From assembly GCA_017463245.1 (NCBI GenBank), contig JAFTPN010000008.1, positions 1-53,843 on the forward strand: 53,843 nt of DNA. The letters are read 5' to 3'. Position 1 is the first letter of the stretch, and each line of letters starts with the position of its first letter. A model generated the notes under the pieces. That model had not been told where the DNA came from. It made no database searches and was given only the letters and a program-made list of their open reading frames with translations. This stretch comes from Clostridia bacterium (GTDB lineage: Bacteria > Bacillota > Clostridia > Christensenellales > Aristaeellaceae). Below, piece by piece: positions 47,638 through 53,843 of this stretch. Both the position numbers and the translations under genes were made by a program.

Positions 47638-50292
47638 ATGGAAAACAATGCGCCCCAGAAAAAGCAGTTCCCGGCGTTTCTGACCCTGACCATCATTGCG
47701 GTGGTGGCCGCTGTGGTGCTGGCTTTGACCAACATGATCACCGCCGGCCCCATTGCCGAACACGCTATGGCTGCCCTGAAGGAAGCCTTCAATGCGGTGA
47801 TGCCCGCTGAAAGCTATGAGGCCATGACTGTGCCTGCCGAGTACGAGGTCGCCAGCCTGTATGCGGCCAAGAACGGCGATGAGGTCATCGGCTACTGCGT
47901 GACTGCCTCCAGCAATGGCTACGGCGGCCCCGTGGCTGTGACCCTGGGCGTGGACAAAAGCGGCGTGGTCACCGGCTGCTCCGTGGGCGACACCAATTTT
48001 GCCGAGACCGCTGGCTTTGGCGCCCGTGCCAAGGATGCGTCCTTCCAGGAGCAGTTCCCCGGTATCAGCGCGGTGGACGGCGGCGCTTTTGAGGCGCTGA
48101 GCGGCGCCACCATCACCAGCGAGGCCGTGCGCGCTTCCGTCAACAAGGGCCTGAAGTGCGTGGCCGAGGTGGCGCTGGGTGCATCCCAGAAGGCTCAGGT
48201 GGAGTTTGGCGCTCCCGCTGGCAAGGCTGACGAGGCTGAAGCTGTGGAGCCCGTGGGCGAAGTGCTGACCGCCGCTGCCCCTGGCTTTGCCGGGCAGGAC
48301 GTGATTGTGAACGCCACCATGAATGCGGATGGCACCATTGCCACCCTGTCTTTCGACATGAGCCTGCAGGCGCCCCCTGTGTGCGACCTGTGCAACACCG
48401 ATGAGTTCAAGAGCCAGTTCATCGGCAAGGCTGGCCCCTTTGTGAAGGGCGAGGGCATCGATATTGTGTCCGGCGCCACCTTCACCTCCGAGGGCATCAT
48501 TGCTGCGGTGAACAAGCTCTATGAGACCCAGGAGACCTTTGCCGAGGCTCCTGCCACCGTGATCGCCGAGGGCGACTCCGCTGCCCTGGCCGTGAAGGCC
48601 GACGGCGCTGCCGTGGTGACCCCTGTAGAGGGCTACACGGGCGACGTGGCCGTGAACCTCACCGTGGAAAACGGCCAGGTCACCGCAGGCGAGTTTGCTG
48701 CCCCTGCGGAAGAAGTGGCTGCTGAGCCTGCCCCCGCTGACAACATCATCGGCACGGCTCCTGGCTTCCAGAGTGACGTGAACGTGTCCATCACCTTGGC
48801 GGAGGATGGCACCATCGCCGCCCTGAGCATCGGCTCTGCCGGCGAGACCCCCGGCTTTGGCATCCGCTGCGCCGAGGATGAGACCTTCATCAACCAGTTC
48901 ATTGGCAAGAAGGGTCCCTTCGCCATTGGCGAGAATGTGGATGCCCTGACTGGCGCTACCATGACTTCCACCGCCGTGGTGGAGGCCATCAACGTGGCCA
49001 TGAACGCGGATGAGGCCGTTGCTGACACCACCGAAGAAGTGGTGGAGGAAGTTCCTGCTGAAACCGCCGCCCCCGCTGGCGAGACCTTCACCGGCACCGC
49101 CGCTGGCTTCCAGAGCGACGTGACCGTGACCCTGACTGTGGCTGACGGCGTGATCACCGCCATCACCGTGGATTCCTCCGGCGAGACCGTTGGCTTCGGC
49201 ACCCGCTGCGCCGAGGACGAGACGTTCCTGAACCAGTTCATCGGCAAGAAGGTCGAAGTGTTCACCCTGGGCGAGAATGTGGACGCGCTGACTGGCGCGA
49301 CCATGACCAGCCAGGCTGTGGTGAATGCCATCAATGCTTCTTCTACCGTGGCAGCTACTGCCGAGGCGGTGGAAGCCGCTCCCGCTGGCGAGACCCTCAC
49401 CGGCACCGCCGCTGGCTTCCAGAGCGACGTGACCGTGACCCTGACCGTGGCTGACGGCGTGATCACCGCCATCACCGTGGATTCCTCCGGCGAGACCGTT
49501 GGCTTCGGCACCCGCTGCGCCGAGGACGAGGCGTTCCTGAACCAGTTCATTGGCAAGAAGGCCACCCCCGACCTGGGCGAGGGCATTGATGCGCTGAGCG
49601 GCGCTACCATGACCTCCGAGGCGGTGGTGAAGGCTGCCAATGCGGCCATCGGTGTGGAAGAGGCCGTGGAGACCACCGAAGAAGTGGTGGAAGAAGTTCC
49701 CGCCGCTCCCGCTGCTGAAGAGCTGACCGCCGCTGCTGCTGGCTTTGCTGGCAAGGATGTGGGCGTGGCCGTGACCCTGAACGAGGATGGCACCATCGCC
49801 ACCCTGACCCTTGACCTGACTCAGCAGGTTCCTCTGGTGTGCGACCTGTGCAACAGCGAGGACTTCCTGAACCAGTTCATCGGCAAGAAGGGCCCCTTTG
49901 TGAAGGGCGAGGGCGTTGACATCGTGACCGGCGCGACCTTCACCTCTGACGGCGTGATCGCTGCGCTGAACACCCTGTTCCCCGAAGAGGAAAAGGTGGA
50001 AGAAGCTGCTGCTCCCGCTGGTGAAGCGCTGACCGCCGCTGCGCCTGGCTTCCTGGACAGCGAGGTGGGCGTGACCGCCACCCTGAACGCCGACGGCACC
50101 ATCGCCACCCTGACCTTCGACCTGAGCAAGCAGGTGCCTCCGGCGGGCGACCTGTGCGACTCCGAGGATTTCAAGGCGCAGTTCATCGGCAAGAAGGGCC
50201 CCTTTGTGCTGGGCGAGGGCGTCGATGCTGTGACCGGCGCCACCTTCACCTCCGAGGGCGTTGTCGAGGCGCTGAACAAGCTGTTTCAGTAA
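47638..50292 (+). CDS. Membrane-anchored protein with seven FMN-binding domains
   Basis: 884 residues; AGGAGG precedes the ATG. One transmembrane helix (about 11-32) with the rest outside. Seven PF04205-type FMN-binding domains, each ending in the flavinylation motif [ST]GATxTS, with acceptor Thr at 158, 281, 441, 555, 657, 767 and 869. Domain 1 resembles RnfG/NqrC (GYGGPVAVTLG). Domains 2, 6 and 7 form one subtype (VCDLCN or GDLC before the motif); domains 3-5 another (GFG[IT]RCAED). A degenerate segment without the motif (about 300-365) separates 2 and 3. Ala/Glu/Pro-rich linkers join the domains. It should carry up to seven covalent FMNs and pass electrons along the chain outside the cell membrane. 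Partners upstream in the chain are not in the window. Confidence 0.93.
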   Translation: MENNAPQKKQFPAFLTLTIIAVVAAVVLALTNMITAGPIAEHAMAALKEAFNAVMPAESYEAMTVPAEYEVASLYAAKNGDEVIGYCVTASSNGYGGPVAVTLGVDKSGVVTGCSVGDTNFAETAGFGARAKDASFQEQFPGISAVDGGAFEALSGATITSEAVRASVNKGLKCVAEVALGASQKAQVEFGAPAGKADEAEAVEPVGEVLTAAAPGFAGQDVIVNATMNADGTIATLSFDMSLQAPPVCDLCNTDEFKSQFIGKAGPFVKGEGIDIVSGATFTSEGIIAAVNKLYETQETFAEAPATVIAEGDSAALAVKADGAAVVTPVEGYTGDVAVNLTVENGQVTAGEFAAPAEEVAAEPAPADNIIGTAPGFQSDVNVSITLAEDGTIAALSIGSAGETPGFGIRCAEDETFINQFIGKKGPFAIGENVDALTGATMTSTAVVEAINVAMNADEAVADTTEEVVEEVPAETAAPAGETFTGTAAGFQSDVTVTLTVADGVITAITVDSSGETVGFGTRCAEDETFLNQFIGKKVEVFTLGENVDALTGATMTSQAVVNAINASSTVAATAEAVEAAPAGETLTGTAAGFQSDVTVTLTVADGVITAITVDSSGETVGFGTRCAEDEAFLNQFIGKKATPDLGEGIDALSGATMTSEAVVKAANAAIGVEEAVETTEEVVEEVPAAPAAEELTAAAAGFAGKDVGVAVTLNEDGTIATLTLDLTQQVPLVCDLCNSEDFLNQFIGKKGPFVKGEGVDIVTGATFTSDGVIAALNTLFPEEEKVEEAAAPAGEALTAAAPGFLDSEVGVTATLNADGTIATLTFDLSKQVPPAGDLCDSEDFKAQFIGKKGPFVLGEGVDAVTGATFTSEGVVEALNKLFQ
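49072..49251 (+). repeat. Recent tandem duplication, copy 1 (with 49381-49560)
   Basis: 180 bp inside flavin domains 4 and 5 that match the copy 309 bp (103 codons) downstream with four differences. Confidence 0.9.
49381..49560 (+). repeat. Recent tandem duplication, copy 2
   Basis: Second copy, in frame, encoding the N-terminal part of flavin domain 5. Confidence 0.9.
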
Positions 50293-50311
50293 AATGTGAA
50301 AAATTTGTTTG

Positions 50312-50352
50312 CTCCGGGGCTGGCGAAAGGCTGGCTCCGGGGCATTGTTTTT
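50312..50352 (+). terminator. Possible terminator after the flavoprotein gene
   Basis: CCGGGGC pairs with GCTCCGG (one wobble) across a 13 nt loop, followed by GGCATTGTTTTT. The weaker inner structure makes this tentative. Confidence 0.45.
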
Positions 50353-50434
50353 GGCGGAAAATCAGGCTTTGGGGCAGGAATTGGGGCGAAAAAGGGCGAA
50401 CTTGTAAAAAACATAGAATATTAACGCGAGGTTC

Positions 50435-50463
50435 TTGACATTGTAATAATTCTGTAATAGAAT
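50435..50463 (+). promoter_or_regulatory. Promoter of the large SH3b protein
   Basis: TTGACA (50435-50440), 17 bp spacer, TAGAAT (50458-50463). Confidence 0.85.
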
Positions 50464-50523
50464 GGATGTACCTGAATAGGTGAGGTCTATCCAGACCGTG
50501 AATGAGACTGAGGTGAACCATAG

Positions 50524-53500
50524 ATGAAGCAATTTGGAAAACGACTGCTGACGCTGACGCTGGCATTGCTGATGGCCATGTCTGTGCTGCCGGAGGAGTG
50601 GCATCGCTCTGCCCAGGCAGCGGGCGCCTATGGCAAGGTGACGGCTGATGGAGTCAAGCTCCGCAAAAAGGCCAGTACCTCCGCAGCATACTGGTTCAAG
50701 CTGGACACGGGCTACGTCTGCCAGGTGCTGGACGTGACCGCCAGCGGCGATATCACCTGGTATAATGTGGAGGCGGTGCATCCCGATCCGGGCAGCACCC
50801 GCACCTATATTGGCTACATCCATGGTGATTTCTTCACCCCCCTGACGGAGCAGGAGGCCGCCGAGTATGAGGCCAATGGCAAGCTGGAAAGCAGCGCGCC
50901 CGACACCTCTACCGATACGTCTACTGACACGTCCACCGGGGATACGTCTGCCGATGACGCCGCCAAGGAGGAGGATGCCTCCCAGGAGGATACCTCTGCC
51001 GATACCTCCACGGGCAGCAACACCACCGCCTATGCCGGTGCCACCGGACAGATCACCAACGATGGCGTGAACTTCCGCGAGTCCGAGGGCGGCGACATGA
51101 TCCGCAAGCTGGATCGCGGCACGGTGGTGGAGGTGCTGACCATCCCCCCGGTGATCGACACCAACCATTGGTATAAGGTGCGCTATGCGGGCGATGTGGG
51201 CTACATCATGTCCACCTTCCTGCAGTTGATCTCCACCGGCGACCCCAACGGTACGCCTACCGATCCCGATGCTGACCTTTCCCTGCACGGCTATGTGAAG
51301 CTGGTGCTGTCCTCTGCCAACCTGCGCCTGACCCCCGCTGGCACCGTGGGCGCCCAGTGGGAGAACACCGGCGAGGTGCTGGCCGTGGTGGCTGCCCCCG
51401 TGACGGAGAAGAACTTTGTGTGGTACCCCGTGGAATATGAGGGCAACCGTTATTATGTCCGCGAGGATACCGTGCAGCTGCAGGCTACCCCCGGCAGCTC
51501 CGGCTCCAGCAGCTCTGGTTCTTCCGGCTCTGCCAGCGGCGGCACCACCGCTACCATCGTGGGCTATGTGCGCACCACCAAGAGCGGTGTGAACCTGCGC
51601 CTGAAGCCCGCCGGTACCGTGGTGACCCAGATCAGCAAGGGCGAAGTGCTGCCCATGATCGCCAATGTGGTGAAGGACAGCGGCTACTACTGGTATAACG
51701 TGCAGACCGCGGACAATGTGCGCGGCTACCTGCGCGGCGACTGCGTGGTGGTCTGCAATGCGGATGGCAGCAACATCGAGTCCGGTTCCACCCCCGTGGT
51801 GACCGACCCGCCTGCCTCCACCAGCTATGGCTATGTGAAGACCATCAAGGATAAGGTCAACCTGCGCAACAAGCCCGCCGGTTCCTCCCAGGAGCAGATC
51901 GCCCTGGGCGTGGTGGTTCCCATGACCGGCAACAAGGTGAAGAGCGGCAGCTACTACTGGTATCCTGTGAAGGCCGCCTCCGGCAAGACGGGCTACCTGC
52001 GCAGCGACTGCGTGATCGAGTGCGACAACGACGGCACCGATTCCACGGTGACCAGCGCCCCCGAGACCAGCCAGCCCACCGAGACCACCAAGCCTGAGGA
52101 AACCACGCCGCCCGCCACCTCCGCCTATGGCTATGTGATGGTGACCAAGGACAGCGTGAACCTGCGCAAGACCGCCGCCGGTACCAAGATCGGCGAGGTG
52201 AACAGCAACTCCGTGTGGCCCATGACCGGCGAAAAGGTGAAGGCCAAGGGCTACTACTGGTATCCCGTGAATGTGGAAGGCAAGCTGGGCTTTATCCGCG
52301 AGGACTGCTGCTTCCAGCTCTCCAAGACCCAGCAGGAAAGCTACCTGGCTGGCAACGGTGTGCCGGATGAGGACACCGTGGATGCACCCTCCAACTATGT
52401 GATCACCACCCTGGACAAGGTGAACCTGCGCATGGCCGCCACCAAGGATTCCACCGCCAAGTTCAACGTGGCGCTGGGCACGGTGATGGCCTACAAGTCC
52501 ACCGCCACGGTGAGCGGCGCCAAGTGGTACCGCGTGATCTACAGCAACACCGAGGTGTGGGTGCTGGGCTCCTGCGTGGATGAAATGACCGCCTCCGAAT
52601 ATGAAGAGTGGGCGGCGAAGAACCCCAATAACACGCCCCAGACGGAAGTCATTCTGGGCTATGTGCGCACCACCGCCGATGGCGTGAACCTGCGCAAGAC
52701 TGCCGCCGGTACTGTGCTGGCCCGCATGGACAAGGGCAATGTGTACTCCTACTCCAAGACGGAAGCCAAGGGCGGCTATACCTGGTACTACGTCAAGACC
52801 CCCGTGGGCAATGGCTACCTGCGCAGCGACTGCGTGATGGAGTGCAACTCCGACGGCAGCAACTTTACGCCCACGGTGACCACCACGCCCTCTACCTCCG
52901 GCCAGGAGGCCAGCTACACCACCCTGAAGCTGGGTTCCAGCGGCACCGCCGTGAAGAACCTGGTGGCTGAACTGAAGAACCAGGGCTACTACTCCGGTGA
53001 CGTGACCAGCAGCTATACCTCCGCTGTGGAGAGCGCTGTGAAGACCTTCCAGGCCGCCAAGGGGCTCACGGTGGACGGCATTGCCGGTTCCAAGACCCAG
53101 CATGCGCTGTTCGGCACGGTGCCGATTGGCTCCGGCGACAGCTCCAACCTGAGCTTCACCCACTACCCGGCAGAGAAGATCGACTGGTTCACCGGCGGCA
53201 TTCAGCAGCTGTGGCCCAAGGGCGCGAACTACAAGATCTACGACGTGAAGACCGGCATCGTGTGGTGGGCACACCGCTGGAGCGGCTTCAACCATGCTGA
53301 CATCGAGACCCTGACCGCTGCCGATACGGCACGCCTGTGCAAGATCTACGGCGTGAGCAAGGCCAGCGAGATCAACGACAAGCAGCACTGGCACCGCCGC
53401 CCCTGCCTGGTGACCATTGGCACCCGCACCTTTGCCTGCTCGCTGTATGGCGTGCCGCATAACCCCGATGGCGATACCATCAGCAACAACGAGATGACTG

Positions 53501-53619
53501 GTCAGATCTGCCTGCACTTTACCAACAGTATGACCAGCGACACGAAGGTCGTGGATACCAACCACCAGAAGGCCATTGACTACGCATATCAGAATGCGCC
53601 CGGTGGCCAGAAAAAGTAA
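50524..53619 (+). CDS. Secreted wall protein: eight SH3b domains, PG-binding domain, unknown C-terminal domain
   Basis: 1031 residues. Signal peptide (KRLLTLTLALLMAMSV...AQAA). Eight SH3b domains, each opening with a GYV/GKV...VNLR-type motif, spread over about residues 36-780 with Thr/Ser/Asp-rich linkers. A PG_binding_1 domain (LKLGSSGTAVKNLVAELKNQ at about 800 to DGIAGSKTQHALFG) follows. The last 150 residues are a conserved-looking domain with HYPAEKIDWF, WWAHRWSGFNHADI, HWHRRPCLVTI and GQICLHFTNS. I have seen this type in Clostridia but cannot name it; its conserved His and Cys suggest an enzyme. It probably binds and remodels peptidoglycan. Confidence 0.88.
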   Translation: MKQFGKRLLTLTLALLMAMSVLPEEWHRSAQAAGAYGKVTADGVKLRKKASTSAAYWFKLDTGYVCQVLDVTASGDITWYNVEAVHPDPGSTRTYIGYIHGDFFTPLTEQEAAEYEANGKLESSAPDTSTDTSTDTSTGDTSADDAAKEEDASQEDTSADTSTGSNTTAYAGATGQITNDGVNFRESEGGDMIRKLDRGTVVEVLTIPPVIDTNHWYKVRYAGDVGYIMSTFLQLISTGDPNGTPTDPDADLSLHGYVKLVLSSANLRLTPAGTVGAQWENTGEVLAVVAAPVTEKNFVWYPVEYEGNRYYVREDTVQLQATPGSSGSSSSGSSGSASGGTTATIVGYVRTTKSGVNLRLKPAGTVVTQISKGEVLPMIANVVKDSGYYWYNVQTADNVRGYLRGDCVVVCNADGSNIESGSTPVVTDPPASTSYGYVKTIKDKVNLRNKPAGSSQEQIALGVVVPMTGNKVKSGSYYWYPVKAASGKTGYLRSDCVIECDNDGTDSTVTSAPETSQPTETTKPEETTPPATSAYGYVMVTKDSVNLRKTAAGTKIGEVNSNSVWPMTGEKVKAKGYYWYPVNVEGKLGFIREDCCFQLSKTQQESYLAGNGVPDEDTVDAPSNYVITTLDKVNLRMAATKDSTAKFNVALGTVMAYKSTATVSGAKWYRVIYSNTEVWVLGSCVDEMTASEYEEWAAKNPNNTPQTEVILGYVRTTADGVNLRKTAAGTVLARMDKGNVYSYSKTEAKGGYTWYYVKTPVGNGYLRSDCVMECNSDGSNFTPTVTTTPSTSGQEASYTTLKLGSSGTAVKNLVAELKNQGYYSGDVTSSYTSAVESAVKTFQAAKGLTVDGIAGSKTQHALFGTVPIGSGDSSNLSFTHYPAEKIDWFTGGIQQLWPKGANYKIYDVKTGIVWWAHRWSGFNHADIETLTAADTARLCKIYGVSKASEINDKQHWHRRPCLVTIGTRTFACSLYGVPHNPDGDTISNNEMTGQICLHFTNSMTSDTKVVDTNHQKAIDYAYQNAPGGQKK

Positions 53620-53634
53620 GCACAAACGAAAAAG

Positions 53635-53662
53635 CTTCCCGGCGATAAGCCGGGAAGTTTTT
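53635..53662 (+). terminator. Terminator of the large SH3b gene
   Basis: Stem CTTCCCGGC/GCCGGGAAG (53635-53657), followed by TTTTTG. Confidence 0.9.
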
Positions 53663-53663
53663 G

Positions 53664-53843
53664 TGTCCCCAAAGTGGCGGAGCCACTTTGGGGAGGATTG
53701 CGCTCCGTCACTGTGTCCGGCGCAAGCGCCGTCCACGGCCGTTCCTCCGCGTAAGGAATTTTTTTCGCAAAGCGAAAAAAGACCCGCCCCGTCGGCAAAG
53801 CCGCCGGATACGATTACAGTCAGAGGCGCTGCGGCGCCTCCGA
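53664..53843. repeat. Chain of consecutive hairpins
   Basis: No gene. At least five stems follow each other: CCCCAAAGTGG/CCACTTTGGGG, CGGCGC/GCGCCG, TTTTTTTCGC/GCGAAAAAA, CGGC/GCCG and GAGGCGC/GCGCCTC. It runs off the window edge. Confidence 0.6.

Noticed and set aside
50362-53736. 1124-residue open frame antisense to the large SH3b gene
   Set aside because: GC-rich coding DNA with biased third positions keeps the antisense frame open. The translation is His/Gly/Ala/Val-rich without domains or a ribosome site.

Overview
The window looks like chromosomal DNA of a GC-rich, uncultured-type gut or rumen Bacillota (class Clostridia). The 5' end of a 16S gene reads as Clostridia. The gene content is that of an anaerobic Gram-positive: rubrerythrin, AddA, SMC, AzlCD, SH3b wall proteins, many type I and II signal peptides and strong AGGAGG ribosome sites. 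Promoters are almost all textbook sigma-A with 16-18 bp spacers. The exact genus cannot be named from sequence reading alone.

Layout. 1-2020: start of an rRNA operon (minus) behind an intracellular alpha-amylase with a LacI/CcpA-type operator. 2060-5920: methyltransferase/esterase pair and a Cys-rich repeat lipoprotein. 5918-7850: small XRE regulator and the rpsF-ssb-rpsR operon. 8130-14200: rRNA uracil methyltransferase, a secreted protein, GNAT, a membrane XRE regulator, DUF378, DUF1015 and SDR. 14520-22560: MBL hydrolase, PHP phosphatase, addA, recF and dnaN (all minus), with two perfect parS sites. 22580-22860: an origin-like region (AT-rich DUE, DnaA-trio, DnaA boxes). 23226-30430: smc, a short alaS, and a HEPN/MNT toxin-antitoxin pair. 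30468-40520: SH3b protein, KDG kinase, FUSC protein, FliB-like and ferritin-like pair with a dense DnaA-box array upstream (34.8 kb), tag, DUF1858, two secreted proteins and tldD/tldE. 40996-45430: divergent XRE pair, azlCD and three tandem secreted lipocalin-like paralogues. 45817-53662: rubrerythrin, then apbE with a predicted seven-flavin membrane-anchored protein, then a 1031-residue SH3b wall protein.

Three themes stand out. (1) This is the replication-origin neighbourhood: 11 perfect DnaA boxes, two perfect parS sites, dnaN-recF, smc and an rRNA operon pointing outward; dnaA is not in the window. (2) ApbE plus a heptaflavinylated protein forms a compact predicted extracytoplasmic electron carrier. 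(3) Nearly every intergenic gap carries short structured repeats of a few families. In two families the paired bases of the hairpins change together between copies, which points to selection on the fold rather than on the sequence.

Gene polarity is mainly minus up to about 41.3 kb and mainly plus after it, so the exact replichore boundary is unresolved between the 22.6 kb and 34.8 kb DnaA-box regions.
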